In this document: piece by piece, positions 1 through 8,126 of the stretch | Layout of the letters: each line of letters opens with the position of its first letter | Numbering within the stretch: position 1 is the first letter of the stretch | Assembly (NCBI RefSeq): GCF_003667315.2 | Contig: NZ_RCTZ02000006.1 | Location: 124,001-188,000 of the forward strand | Origin: Tropicibacter alexandrii | GTDB lineage: Bacteria; Pseudomonadota; Alphaproteobacteria; Rhodobacterales; Rhodobacteraceae | Reading direction: 5' to 3' | Length of the DNA stretch: 64,000 nt | Made by a program: the position numbers and the translations under genes | Notes under the pieces: model-generated | Told to the model about the DNA's origin: nothing | The model's input: only the letters and a program-made list of their open reading frames with translations | Databases searched by the model: none

Positions 1-1
1 G

Positions 2-1339
2 GTCAGCTTCAATGCGCATTACGTGGACGCGGCCTTTGCCCTGACGAACGGGCCAAATGGCCAGATCATCGGCGGGTTCGAGGTCAACTCCTATGGCGTC
101 CCGGTGGGAACGCCGATCCCGGCCGGGGACAACTTGGTCTCGCTCCAGAATTCCGGGCTGATCACCGTTCTGCCTGACCAATACAACAACAACAATTCCG
201 CAGCGGTCCGGCTTCTGACGATGCCGGCGCATTACAATATCGACAACAGCGGCACGATTTCCGGCGAGATCGGCGTGTATTTCCAGCAACTCGCGTCCTA
301 TGGCGGGGATTTCGTGTTGTTCAACACGGGAGAGATCATCGGCACTGCCGGAGAGGGTCTGCGGCTGTATGCCAACGCCAACAACAACGAGACCCTGCTG
401 CTGAACAATTCGGGCCGCATCGCCAGCCTTAACGATGACGCGATCTATGCGTTTGCGGGCAATTGGGTCCTGAACAATCTCGAAGGCGGCGTGATCGAGG
501 GCCGGATCAATTTCGCAGGGGATTGGGAAACGCGTCTGACCAATGACGGGCTGATCGTCGGCGATGTCGACCTGTGGGACGGAAGCGACCATGTGACGAA
601 TTCTGGTTCGATACAGGGCAACGTGAACATGGGCGCCCACGATGACCGCTATATCGGGCAGGGCGGCACCGTGACCGGCAGTATCGACATGGGCGGCGGC
701 GATGATCTGGCGCGCGTCGATCAGGACTACCTCGTGATCGACGGCGGGGCGGGCAACGATACGCTGATCGTCACCGGCGACCGGGTCGTCGCCAGCGGGT
801 TCGAGACGATCTTCCTCAATGGCTCGGCCGATATCAGCGTCGATGGCGGCGCGACCGATGACAAGATCTGGGGCAATTTCGGGGCCAATGGCATCGGCGG
901 CGGCGACGGGGCCGACACGATCCGGTCCGGCAATGGGGACGACACGATCGAAGGCGGCGCGGGCGATGACATCCTGTATTCCGGTTCCGGCAATGACGAG
1001 ATCGTCGGGGGCGGCGGCAAGGACTTGATGAACGGGGGCGCCGACGCGGATATCTTTGTTTTTGAGGCGGTCAGCGACAGCGGCACCACGGGCGCCACGG
1101 CGGACATCATCAAAAGCTTTGAACATGGCGTGGACCGGATCGACATGTCCTTTCTCACCAATCCCGCCTTTATCGGCACCGGCGCCTTCACCGGGGGCGG
1201 CACTGCCGAAATCCGCGTGCAACTGCTGGCGAACAACAACAGCCGCTTGCTGATTGACGCCGATGGCAACGGCACGACCGACATGATGATTACGATGCTC
1301 GGCCAGCAGACCTTCGACGCGGATGATTTCATCCTCTGA
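2..1339 (+). CDS. RTX-type calcium-binding exoprotein, C-terminal part (5' truncated by window edge)
   Basis: The frame is open to the left edge, so the start lies outside the window; a GTG at 23 is only an internal candidate. The first part carries degenerate repeats built on NSG-I or NTG-I steps (NSGLI, NSGTI, NTGEI, NSGRI, NDGLI, NSGSI), as in beta-helix adhesins. About nt 895-1045 holds RTX nonapeptides (GGDGADTI, GNGDDTI, GGAGDDIL, GSGNDEI), known to fold as a calcium-binding parallel beta-roll. The protein ends in a hydrophobic DFIL tail after a serralysin-like domain, which fits a C-terminal type I secretion signal. I infer an exported surface or secreted protein. No enzymatic domain is visible in this part. 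Confidence 0.85.
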   Translation, partial: VSFNAHYVDAAFALTNGPNGQIIGGFEVNSYGVPVGTPIPAGDNLVSLQNSGLITVLPDQYNNNNSAAVRLLTMPAHYNIDNSGTISGEIGVYFQQLASYGGDFVLFNTGEIIGTAGEGLRLYANANNNETLLLNNSGRIASLNDDAIYAFAGNWVLNNLEGGVIEGRINFAGDWETRLTNDGLIVGDVDLWDGSDHVTNSGSIQGNVNMGAHDDRYIGQGGTVTGSIDMGGGDDLARVDQDYLVIDGGAGNDTLIVTGDRVVASGFETIFLNGSADISVDGGATDDKIWGNFGANGIGGGDGADTIRSGNGDDTIEGGAGDDILYSGSGNDEIVGGGGKDLMNGGADADIFVFEAVSDSGTTGATADIIKSFEHGVDRIDMSFLTNPAFIGTGAFTGGGTAEIRVQLLANNNSRLLIDADGNGTTDMMITMLGQQTFDADDFIL

Positions 1340-1353
1340 GCCGCGAAAACCGC

Positions 1354-1382
1354 TTTTCACGCTGCGCCGCAGGTCCTAGTTT
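1354..1382 (+). promoter_or_regulatory. possible promoter of tRNA-Leu
   Basis: TTTTCA at 1354-1359 and TAGTTT at 1377-1382 are separated by 17 bases and end 11 bases before the mature tRNA. Both boxes are poor matches to the sigma70 consensus. The call rests on spacing and position only. Confidence 0.3.
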
Positions 1383-1393
1383 GCGCCCTGCTG

Positions 1394-1477
1394 GCCCGCG
1401 TGGTGGAATGGTAGACACAGGGGACTTAAAATCCCCAGCCTTCGGGCGTACCGGTTCGAGTCCGGTCGCGGGTACCA
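1394..1477 (+). tRNA. tRNA-Leu (anticodon UAA)
   Basis: The acceptor stem pairs GCCCGCG (1394-1400) with CGCGGGT (1467-1473), giving a G-U at the top, and CCA is encoded at 1475-1477. The anticodon stem is GGGGA/TCCCC around loop CTTAAAA, so the anticodon is TAA, reading UUA and UUG. A long class II variable arm and a T arm with loop TTCGAGT complete a leucine tRNA. It stands alone between the RTX gene and the metallopeptidase gene. Confidence 0.97.
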
Positions 1478-1676
1478 AAGCTTCGGTCCGATGCCGACAT
1501 GTTCCATGCGGCGGTGTCGGCAAGACCGGTATGGCCCATGTCCGGCATCCCCTGCCTCAGCCCTATGATTGCGAAACTTGGCGTGTTGCGGAACCGCCCC
1601 GCGCCTTGCGCGATAGGTAAGGGCTAGGCCTATGCGTGGGCTTGTGTATCATCACGTCGGGTTCGGGAGAACGGCT

Positions 1677-2498
1677 ATGAAACTCAGAGGGGTACGGCGC
1701 AGCCGCAATGTCGAGGATCGGCGCGGTATGGCCAGTGGCGGAATGAAGGTCGGAGCGGTGGGCTTTCTTGCCGTGCTGGCATTGAGCTACTTCACCGGCA
1801 TCGACCTGACGCCGCTGGTGTCCGGGGGCGGTGACAATCGCCTCGAGGCCCCCACCGCCGCCGAGGAAGAGGCGGCGGATTTCTCGGCGGCCGTTCTGGG
1901 CACGACGGAAAGCGTCTGGAGCGATATTTTCCGCGACCAGTTGAACGCATCCTACCGCCCGCCCGTGCTTGTGCTGTTCTCGGGGACCACGTCTTCGCCC
2001 TGCGGCGGGGCCAGCGGGGCCACGGGGCCGTTCTACTGTCCGGCGGATCGCAAGGCCTACCTCGATACCGCGTTCTTTGCGACCTTGCGGCAGCTGGGGG
2101 CCAAGGGCGATTTCGCCGCCGCCTATGTCATTGCCCACGAGGTCGCGCATCATGTGCAAAACGAGACGGGCATTCTGCCCGAGGTCAACGCCCTGCGGCA
2201 GCGCGCGTCGGAAACCGAGGCCAACGCCTTGACGGTTCGGCTGGAATTGCAGGCGGATTGCCTGTCAGGGGTCTATGCGAGCCGCGTCGATGGCCTGCTG
2301 GAACCCGGCGATCTCGAAGAGGCGCTGAACGCGGCGCGCCAGATCGGCGATGACACCTTGCAGCGGCGGGCGGGGCGCGTGCCGCAGCCGCATACGTTCA
2401 CCCATGGCACGTCCGAGCAGCGGGCGCGCTGGTTTGCCCGCGGGTATGAAGGGGGAGATATCGATGACTGTGACACCTTCGGGGCAGCCCGGCTCTGA
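1677..2498 (+). CDS. neutral zinc metallopeptidase (YpfJ/KPN_02809 family)
   Basis: 273 residues. The N-terminus MKLRGVRRSRNVEDRRG is typical of this family, so I chose the ATG at 1677 (GGGAGA upstream) over an earlier in-frame ATG at 1632. A single membrane segment lies at about residues 25-42, followed by a Pro/Glu-rich linker and the peptidase domain. HEVAHH at 154-159 is the zinc site (His154, Glu155, His158). Family members are membrane-anchored with the catalytic domain probably in the periplasm; substrates are unknown. The 3' end overlaps the next gene by 35 bases, which suggests translational coupling. Confidence 0.9.
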   Translation: MKLRGVRRSRNVEDRRGMASGGMKVGAVGFLAVLALSYFTGIDLTPLVSGGGDNRLEAPTAAEEEAADFSAAVLGTTESVWSDIFRDQLNASYRPPVLVLFSGTTSSPCGGASGATGPFYCPADRKAYLDTAFFATLRQLGAKGDFAAAYVIAHEVAHHVQNETGILPEVNALRQRASETEANALTVRLELQADCLSGVYASRVDGLLEPGDLEEALNAARQIGDDTLQRRAGRVPQPHTFTHGTSEQRARWFARGYEGGDIDDCDTFGAARL

Positions 2499-3009
2499 TC
2501 CGGTGGTTTTTCACGTGTTGCCGGTCGGCGGCGGCACGGTCGTTCTGTCTGCGGTGCCGGGGGCGGGCGGCGATTTCGCCGGTGACATGGAGCATCTCGT
2601 CAGTTGGCGTCCGGCGATGGTGATCGCGGTGCTGGAGCAGGCGGAACTTGCGGCGGCGGGGGCCGAGACGCTTGGCCAGAAGGTGCAGGACAAGGGCGCG
2701 CGCTGGTTGCATGTGCCGGTGGCGAAAGGTGGCGTTCCGGCGCCGCAGGTCGAGGAAGCATGGCCCGAGGCCAGCGTGCGGGCGCGCAAGGCGCTGTTGG
2801 GCGGGGGCCGCGTCGTGGTGCAATCGCCCGAGGGGGCGGGCCGGGCCGGCATGGTGGTTCTGCGCTTGATGATCGAAGCGGGCGAGGCACCGGATGAGGC
2901 ATTGTCCCGCTTGTCGACCGTGCATCTGCCGGCGATCGGATCGGAGGCGCAGGTCGATTGGGCGCGCAAGGCGCCGCGCGAACCCGCGGTCTTTGTCCGA
3001 CACAGATAG
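2464..3009 (+). CDS. dual-specificity/CDKN3-like phosphatase fold protein, catalytic residues lost
   Basis: 181 residues, starting inside the metallopeptidase gene behind a strong GGGGGAG ribosome site. The pattern PG-GGD---D---L--W-----I-VLE--EL matches the bacterial CDKN3/DSP-like phosphatase family. In active members the P-loop is H-C-x5-R and the general acid is an Asp after a LPI-like strand. Here the P-loop reads Q120-S121-PEGAG-R127, and the Asp position holds Lys88 (VPVAKGG). I infer a pseudophosphatase that may bind a phospho-ligand or a partner without hydrolysis. The overlap suggests it works with the upstream metallopeptidase. The family call comes from pattern memory, not a search. 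Confidence 0.7.
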   Translation: MTVTPSGQPGSDPVVFHVLPVGGGTVVLSAVPGAGGDFAGDMEHLVSWRPAMVIAVLEQAELAAAGAETLGQKVQDKGARWLHVPVAKGGVPAPQVEEAWPEASVRARKALLGGGRVVVQSPEGAGRAGMVVLRLMIEAGEAPDEALSRLSTVHLPAIGSEAQVDWARKAPREPAVFVRHR

Positions 3010-3140
3010 GCGTGACCTGCCGGTGCGGACGATGTCCGCGCAGGTGGGTTTGCGTTCGGGCCACGCAGGCCCTGGGGGTGCCCCCCAGACCCCCATCGCG
3101 CATGTGGCGATGGTTCGACATTATCAAACTGAGGGGATGG

Positions 3141-3236
3141 GTGAGAGGCTGAAACGACCCAGGCGGGACTCGTTGTGGCTGCTTCCTTCCGGACCTGACC
3201 AGGTTGGCGAGGCGCCTGCCCGCACAACCTCTCGAC
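3141..3236 (-). ncRNA. ffs: signal recognition particle RNA, small bacterial type (4.5S)
   Basis: The minus strand holds the hallmark SRP apical domain, GGTCAGGTCCGGAAGGAAGC, the binding site of the Ffh M domain. The outer ends pair GAGAGG (3228-3233 read in reverse) with CCTCTC (3143-3148 read in reverse), and flanking helices close a single long hairpin of about 95 nt. With Ffh it forms the particle that targets nascent membrane proteins to FtsY and SecYEG. Exact ends are estimated from the helix and the promoter; I saw no clear T-tract terminator. Confidence 0.93.
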
Positions 3237-3240
3237 TTCG

Positions 3241-3269
3241 GATGTAGGGGGTTTGTCACCGTTTTGCAA
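3241..3269 (-). promoter_or_regulatory. sigma70-type promoter of the SRP RNA
   Basis: On the minus strand TTGCAA (3264-3269) and TACATC (3241-3246) are spaced by exactly 17 bases. Transcription would start near 3236, right at the 5' end of the SRP RNA helix. The position and spacing support each other. Confidence 0.6.
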
Positions 3270-3322
3270 TGGGGGCGCAGAGTCTTCTTTTCGCGGGCGG
3301 ATCGTCGCTGTAGGAGGTCCGG

Positions 3323-4411
3323 ATGGATCAGGAATTCGAGATATTCGCGAGCGCCCCGCCGGGCTTGGAGCCGTTTTTGCTGGCGGAGGTGGTCGAGGCT
3401 GGCTTTGCCGCGCCTGCGGCGGTGCCGGGCGGCGTTGTGTTTCGTGGCGGTTGGGCCGATGTGGCGCGGGCCAATATGTGCTTGCGCGGGGCGGGGCGGG
3501 TTCTGGCGCGGATCGGCAGCTTTCGGGCGATGCATCTGGCACAGTTGGACAAGCGGTCGCGGAAGTTTCCCTGGAGCGAGGTCTTGCGCGCGGATGTGCC
3601 AGTTCGGGTCGAGGTGACCTGCCGGAACTCGAAGATCTACCATGACCGTGCTGCACGCCAGCGGGTCGAGACGGCGATTCGGGAGACGGTCGGCGCGCCG
3701 ATCGAGGCCGAGGCGGCTTTGCGTGTCATGGTGCGGATCGAGGATGACCTCGTGGTGATTTCGCTGGACACGTCGGGTGAACCGCTGCATCGGCGCGGCC
3801 ACAAGGAGGCGGTCGGCAAGGCGCCGATGCGTGAGACGCTGTCCGCACTGTTCCTGCGGGCTTGTGGCTATGACGGTCAGGAAACCGTGGTGGATCCAAT
3901 GTGTGGATCGGGGACCTTCGTGCTGGAAGCCGCAGAGATCGCGGCGGGGCTGATGCCGGGACGGTCACGGCATTTTGCGTTCGAAGATTTGGCCCTGGAC
4001 GTTCCGAGGGTGGGCGGCGCGGAGCCCCGACCGACGCAGTTGCGGTTCTACGGATCGGACCGGGATGACGGCGCCATCCGGTCGTCGCTGGCGAATGCGG
4101 AACGGGCCGGTGTGGCCGGGATCTGTCAGTTCACACGCGCGGCGGTCAGCGATCTGCAGCGGCCCGGAGGGGCGCCGGGGCTGGTGATCGTCAACCCGCC
4201 CTACGGGGCGCGGATCGGCAACCGCAAGCAGTTGTTCGCGCTGTACGGTGCCTTGGGCCAGGTGATGCGCGACCGCTTTCAGGGCTGGCGGTTCGGCATG
4301 GTGACCAGCGATGGCGGATTGGCCAAGGCAACTGGTCTGGCGCTGGAGGCCGGCCCCCCGGTGGCATTCGGGGGCTTGAGCGTCAAGCTGTATCAGGCGC
4401 GGATCGGGTAG
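3323..4411 (+). CDS. THUMP-domain 23S rRNA (guanine-N2) methyltransferase, RlmL-like
   Basis: 362 residues. An N-terminal ferredoxin-like/THUMP RNA-binding region (about 1-150) is followed by a class I SAM methyltransferase domain. DPMCGSGTF at 191-199 is the SAM-binding loop and NPPYG at 291-295 is the N-methyltransferase catalytic motif. The family modifies guanine N2 in 23S rRNA (E. coli RlmL, G2445) or in tRNA. The C-terminal second methyltransferase of E. coli RlmL (the RlmK part) is absent, as is usual for this short type. The ATG follows AGGAGGTCCGG. The TAG stop is part of the palindrome at 4408-4433. Confidence 0.88.
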   Translation: MDQEFEIFASAPPGLEPFLLAEVVEAGFAAPAAVPGGVVFRGGWADVARANMCLRGAGRVLARIGSFRAMHLAQLDKRSRKFPWSEVLRADVPVRVEVTCRNSKIYHDRAARQRVETAIRETVGAPIEAEAALRVMVRIEDDLVVISLDTSGEPLHRRGHKEAVGKAPMRETLSALFLRACGYDGQETVVDPMCGSGTFVLEAAEIAAGLMPGRSRHFAFEDLALDVPRVGGAEPRPTQLRFYGSDRDDGAIRSSLANAERAGVAGICQFTRAAVSDLQRPGGAPGLVIVNPPYGARIGNRKQLFALYGALGQVMRDRFQGWRFGMVTSDGGLAKATGLALEAGPPVAFGGLSVKLYQARIG

Positions 4412-4433
4412 GATGGGTTTGAACCCATCCTAC
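4408..4433. terminator. 26-bp palindrome, likely bidirectional terminator (family copy A)
   Basis: Arms GTAGGATGGGTT and AACCCATCCTAC flank a 2-base centre. It lies between convergent genes and provides the TAG stop codons of both: 4409-4411 for the rRNA methyltransferase and 4430-4432 in reverse for the HAD hydrolase. It belongs to the same family as the elements at 22001, 23565, 33929 and 60582. Confidence 0.7.
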
Positions 4434-5074
4434 TGTGAGAAAAGCCCGGCACGCTGTGCGCCGTCCATCAGTGACCTTGCCCGGAAATGGGCGGGCGCCG
4501 CGCCGTCGGGTGCAAAGTTCGGCACAAGCACGACGGTCATGCCTGCCGCATGGGCCGAGGTCGCGCCGGGGGTGCTGTCCTCGAATACGAGGCAGGTCTC
4601 TGGACGGACACCAAGCCGGTCCGCCGCCATCAGGTAGGGTTCCGGATGGGGCTTGGCATGGGTCACGCAATCGCGGCTGACCAGCGTCTCGAACTGCCCG
4701 GCCAGCGCGCTTTTCTCCAGCTTTGCCATGGCATTGGACCGACCCGAGGAGGTGGCTATTGCGATCGGCATCTGGGCCTGCGCAAGCCGCTGCACCAGAT
4801 CGAGCGCACCGGGCATCGTATCGACGCCTTGCGCAAACAGCGCCTTCGCCTCGCGCTGCCATGCCTTGAACAAGGCGGGCATGTCGATCTCGCCCAAGGC
4901 GTCTTGCAAGAGCCGCATGCCGGTGTCCTGATCGGTGCCGATCAGGCGGTGAAACAGGGCGTCTTCCGGGTCGTGCCCAAGGTCGCGCAGAGCCTTGCGC
5001 CCGGCGGCCATGGCGAGCCGCTCGGTATCCAGCAGGGTCCCGTCGAGGTCAAAGAGGACTGCGGCATATGTCAT
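4430..5074 (-). CDS. HAD-superfamily hydrolase, beta-phosphoglucomutase/phosphatase-like
   Basis: 214 residues. Motif I is FDLDGTLLDTE with nucleophile Asp9 and acid/base Asp11. A four-helix cap follows, then ATSSG (motif II), a Lys in HAKPHPEPY (motif III) and VFEDSTPG (motif IV). Known relatives act on sugar phosphates or other small phosphomonoesters in the cytosol; the substrate cannot be read from sequence. The start overlaps the stop of the upstream 112-residue gene as ATGA, so the two form an operon. The stop codon is supplied by the palindrome at 4408-4433. Confidence 0.85.
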   Translation of the reverse strand: MTYAAVLFDLDGTLLDTERLAMAAGRKALRDLGHDPEDALFHRLIGTDQDTGMRLLQDALGEIDMPALFKAWQREAKALFAQGVDTMPGALDLVQRLAQAQMPIAIATSSGRSNAMAKLEKSALAGQFETLVSRDCVTHAKPHPEPYLMAADRLGVRPETCLVFEDSTPGATSAHAAGMTVVLVPNFAPDGAAPAHFRARSLMDGAQRAGLFSQ

Positions 5075-5409
5075 TGCGGTTGCAGCCCGCCGGGGCAGGT
5101 AAACCGAGTATAGAGTCCATAGCAGGCAACACGGCGGTCAAAGCCGGTCACGGTCACGCGGGCGTAAAGGATGCGGTCTTCGTAGGTCACGTCTAGCCCG
5201 GCCCGCAGCAGGTCGAGGCAGGTCGCGGTGTCGACACGGCAGGCGATCAGGGCGGCGGCATCCAGGCCCTTGGCCCCGGCCAGATCCTGCGCTGCGATCG
5301 TTTCGGCCAATTGGCGGCGCAGTTCGGTTTCGGCATCAATGGGCGAGGGTTTGGTGACGAGCGCGGCCAGGGCGGCCATCGTCAGCATGCCTGCGAGGAA
5401 TTTCAGCAT
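5071..5409 (-). CDS. small exported protein of unknown function
   Basis: 112 residues beginning MLKFLAGMLTMAALAALVT, a signal peptide or membrane anchor. A helical, Ala-rich middle follows, then a C-terminal part with cysteines at CRVDTATC and CYGLYTRFTC that could form disulfides in the periplasm. The overall style (TKPS after the anchor, a short strand-rich end) recalls DUF4359 proteins, but I am not sure. It overlaps the HAD gene by four bases and is probably co-transcribed with it. An AGGAGCC ribosome site precedes the ATG. Confidence 0.65.
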   Translation of the reverse strand: MLKFLAGMLTMAALAALVTKPSPIDAETELRRQLAETIAAQDLAGAKGLDAAALIACRVDTATCLDLLRAGLDVTYEDRILYARVTVTGFDRRVACYGLYTRFTCPGGLQPQ

Positions 5410-5435
5410 TCCGGCTCCTTGTCATGGCAGGTGGG

Positions 5436-5476
5436 CCGGGCCTTTGGCCCGGACGTTGTTCGAGCATTCGCTCGAA
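5436..5476. repeat. two adjacent hairpins in the intergenic gap
   Basis: CCGGGCC-TTT-GGCCCGG (5436-5452) is followed by TTCGAGC-ATTC-GCTCGAA (5459-5476). They lie upstream of the 112-residue gene and downstream of the 5547-6182 gene on the minus strand, so they probably end that transcript. The second hairpin has the TTCGAA-like ends seen in the array at 8127-8221. Confidence 0.5.
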
Positions 5477-5546
5477 GGCGCCCCACCCACCATCCCTTTG
5501 GTGTCGGTTTGGGATAGGCGATGTTGGCACAAAGGGGAAGGGGTGG

Positions 5547-6182
5547 TCAGGCGGGGTCCTGCAGGATGATCTCGGCATGGGTGCGGACCCGCCCGCTATC
5601 GGTCAAGTCGATCATGTCGCTGATCCAGAGACAGCCGTCGAACGAGAGTATCGACCACGGCCACGCGCTGCGCAAGGCGGGTCGGACCGGCACCCATGGG
5701 CGCAAAGGCTGGCTGCCGGGTCGCAGGTCGTGCAGCCGGGCCATGTTCCGGGCATCGCGGCACGTGTCGAGCACGCGCACTCCCTTCCCGGTTTCCAACG
5801 AGAAGTGTTTGACCACGATGAATTCGGTTCTTTCGAAGATCAAAGCCCGTTCAAAGGCCTGTGCCAAGGGGCGCAGGTCAAACACGGCAAACCTGCCGCG
5901 CGAGGTCGACAGCCATCCGGCTTTGCAGGGCTCGGGCAGGGTGAAGCTGCGATCCATCGCCCAGTCCGGATCGACCAGCATCAAGTCTCCAACCCATGGC
6001 TGCACCAGTTTTGGGGTGAAGTCCCCGGGCCAGTCGATGTCGCAGGTGATCTCTGGTTTCGCTTCAGGCGTGCGCGAGGTCTCGAACGTCTCGTACAGAC
6101 TGGCCCGCTGTTTGTCGGAAAACGGGTCGTGGGCATCGTCGTGAATGATCCGATCATCTTCGATCGTGTAGGTGAAGCGCAT
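5547..6182 (-). CDS. conserved hypothetical protein
   Basis: 211 residues from the ATG at 6182, behind AAGGTAA. An earlier in-frame ATG at 6248 lies inside the next gene and is less likely. The protein starts MRFTYTIEDDRIIHDD, is soluble and rich in Asp, Trp and Phe, and has no membrane segment or signal peptide. I recognise no family or catalytic motif. Its start lies 19 bases after the stop of the VOC-family gene, so it is probably the second gene of a two-gene minus-strand unit. Confidence 0.65.
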   Translation of the reverse strand: MRFTYTIEDDRIIHDDAHDPFSDKQRASLYETFETSRTPEAKPEITCDIDWPGDFTPKLVQPWVGDLMLVDPDWAMDRSFTLPEPCKAGWLSTSRGRFAVFDLRPLAQAFERALIFERTEFIVVKHFSLETGKGVRVLDTCRDARNMARLHDLRPGSQPLRPWVPVRPALRSAWPWSILSFDGCLWISDMIDLTDSGRVRTHAEIILQDPA

Positions 6183-6201
6183 GGCGGTTACCTTGCGGAC
6201 C

Positions 6202-6588
6202 CTAGGTCCAAGAGGCGTTTTGCAGGACAACCCGGTAGCCGTCGGCATCTTCGTAGGTCAATCCGTTGCGGTCCCAGTAGGGGTTGAAGGCGGGTTTCGG
6301 GGCAAAGCCCGCCTGTGCCATGCGTGACGTGGCCGCCTGCCAGTCGTCGGGATCGGGCAGGTAGAGCACCAGAAGGTTGTCTTGGGTTGGGGCGTGGCCA
6401 ACCGTGTGGCCTTGGGCGTGGGTGAATTCCAGATGCCAAGGCGCATCGGGATGGCCCAGCATGACGCCATAGAACCCCTCATGGTCAGCAAACTGGCTGA
6501 GGACCGCGAAGCCCAAACCGTCACGGTAGAACGGCAAGAGCGCGGCGATGTCATCCGTCGGTCGGGCAATACGCAGGTGTGGGGTCAT
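6202..6588 (-). CDS. VOC-family (glyoxalase/bleomycin-resistance fold) protein
   Basis: 128 residues. Two beta-alpha-beta-beta-beta modules can be seen, starting MTPHLRIARPTDD and GHTVGHAPTQDNLLVLYL, and it ends with NGLTYEDADGYRVVLQN, the usual VOC closing strand and glutamate-like metal position. Typical residues such as FYRDGLGF and HLEF are present. Members bind a divalent metal and act on small molecules or confer resistance; the substrate is not evident. The start at 6588 was chosen because homologues begin just before the first strand. Confidence 0.8.
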   Translation of the reverse strand: MTPHLRIARPTDDIAALLPFYRDGLGFAVLSQFADHEGFYGVMLGHPDAPWHLEFTHAQGHTVGHAPTQDNLLVLYLPDPDDWQAATSRMAQAGFAPKPAFNPYWDRNGLTYEDADGYRVVLQNASWT

Positions 6589-6758
6589 TTCATCACGCCT
6601 CAGGGGATGGTTGCGCCACTGCGGGGCGGTCGCTGCGCCGCGCAGTGGCGGCGCGCGGATCTTCGTGTTTATAGCGCCGCAGGATGCCCTGCGACAGCCA
6701 GACTGACACGTCACCGATAGGCTGGACTTGCATGTTGACCCTACATTTTAGATGCGCT

Positions 6759-8045
6759 TCAGGCCCCAGTGACCCGCCAGATAACGTCGCCCACGTCATC
6801 CGCCATAAGCAGCGACTTGCCATCATGTCCGAGCGTAACGCCGACCGGGCGGCCATAGGCGAGCTTTTCATCGTCGGACAGGAAGCCCGACAGGATGTCG
6901 CGCGGCGGGCCGCTGGGTTTGCCATCGGCAAAGGGCACATGGATCAGCCGATACCCGCTGAGTTTCGAGCGGTTCCACGACCCGTGCTGGCCGATCACCA
7001 TGCCCTCGCCAAAGCCGGGCAGGGTGCCCTCGGGCAGCCAGCACAGGCCGAGGGAGGCGGTGTGCCCCCCCAGCGCGTAGTCGGGCTTGATCGCACTGGC
7101 GACCTTGGCGGCGTCCTGCGGGACACGGTCGTCCACGACCCGATCCCAGTAGCAATAGGGCCAGCCGTAGAAGCCACCATCCTGCACCGAGGTCAGGTAA
7201 TCGGGCGGGGTCTCATCGCCCAGCCCGTCGCGTTCGTTGACCACCGTCCAGAGCACACCTGTCGAAGGCTCGAACGCCATGCCGACGGCGTTGCGCAATC
7301 CGGTGGCAAAGACGCGCGCCTGTCCGCTGGCCACGTCCAGTTCCCAGATCGCGGCGCGGCCTTCCTCCACCTCCATGCCTTGATCGGCGATATTGGTGAG
7401 CGAGCCGACCCCGGCATAGATCTTCGTCTGGTCGGGTGAGACCAACAGGCTGCGGGTCCAATGGCCGTGCGGTTTGAAATCGACCAGCTTTTCGCCGTCG
7501 CCCTGCAAGGGCTGACCGGGGGTGTAGTCGAACACCTTGATGCCATCGGTATTGCCCAGATAGAAACGGTCGCCCACCAGCGCCATGCCGAAGGGTTGGT
7601 TCTGGTTCTGGACAAAGACCTCGGAATGCTCGGCCACCCCGTCACCGTCCGCATCGCGGAACAGGGTCACGCGGTTGGCGCTTTTGCCGATGGCCTTGAC
7701 GCGGCGCATGGTGGCCTGGGCGGCGTGGTCCATGAATGTCTTGGGCGGGCCGGGCTGTTCCTTGGATTCGGCCACCAGAACGTCGCCGTTTGGCAGCACC
7801 TCGATCCAGCGCGGGTGGTCGAGGCCGCTGGCAAAGGCGTTGACCTTGAGCCCCGGCGCGCAGGTCGGCAGGCGGCCATTCTTCCAGCCCTCGGCGGCGG
7901 GCATTTTCAGCGTCATGATGCCCTGCGCCCGGGCCTCGGGGATCTCGGGTGCGGTGCCCATGGCCTGATGGCTGGGCGCATTCATGCGCCGGATCGCGGC
8001 GATGGTGCCCCCGACGATATTGGTTGCTTTGGCGATCATGCTCAT
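6759..8045 (-). CDS. PQQ-dependent sugar dehydrogenase-like protein (sorbosone dehydrogenase family)
   Basis: 428 residues with a six-bladed propeller pattern: GLDHPRWIEVLPNGDVLVAE, QPFGMALVGDRFYLGNTDG, LRNAVGMAFEPSTGVLWT, YGWPYCYWD, CWLPEG and GVTLGHDGKSLLMADD. These are the signatures of the L-sorbosone dehydrogenase/GDH propeller family. Most relatives are periplasmic; here the N-terminus shows only a weak hydrophobic stretch, so export is uncertain. PQQ binding is assumed from the family. The gene starts after the palindrome block at 8127-8221, which separates it from the nucleotidase gene upstream on the same strand. Confidence 0.82.
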   Translation of the reverse strand: MSMIAKATNIVGGTIAAIRRMNAPSHQAMGTAPEIPEARAQGIMTLKMPAAEGWKNGRLPTCAPGLKVNAFASGLDHPRWIEVLPNGDVLVAESKEQPGPPKTFMDHAAQATMRRVKAIGKSANRVTLFRDADGDGVAEHSEVFVQNQNQPFGMALVGDRFYLGNTDGIKVFDYTPGQPLQGDGEKLVDFKPHGHWTRSLLVSPDQTKIYAGVGSLTNIADQGMEVEEGRAAIWELDVASGQARVFATGLRNAVGMAFEPSTGVLWTVVNERDGLGDETPPDYLTSVQDGGFYGWPYCYWDRVVDDRVPQDAAKVASAIKPDYALGGHTASLGLCWLPEGTLPGFGEGMVIGQHGSWNRSKLSGYRLIHVPFADGKPSGPPRDILSGFLSDDEKLAYGRPVGVTLGHDGKSLLMADDVGDVIWRVTGA

Positions 8046-8126
8046 CTTGTCCCTCCGGTCGGTTCCAAGGGGACTTTAGCGGGAAACCCGCGCAAGAACA
8101 GGCCATGGCATGCCGGTTGCGGGGGG

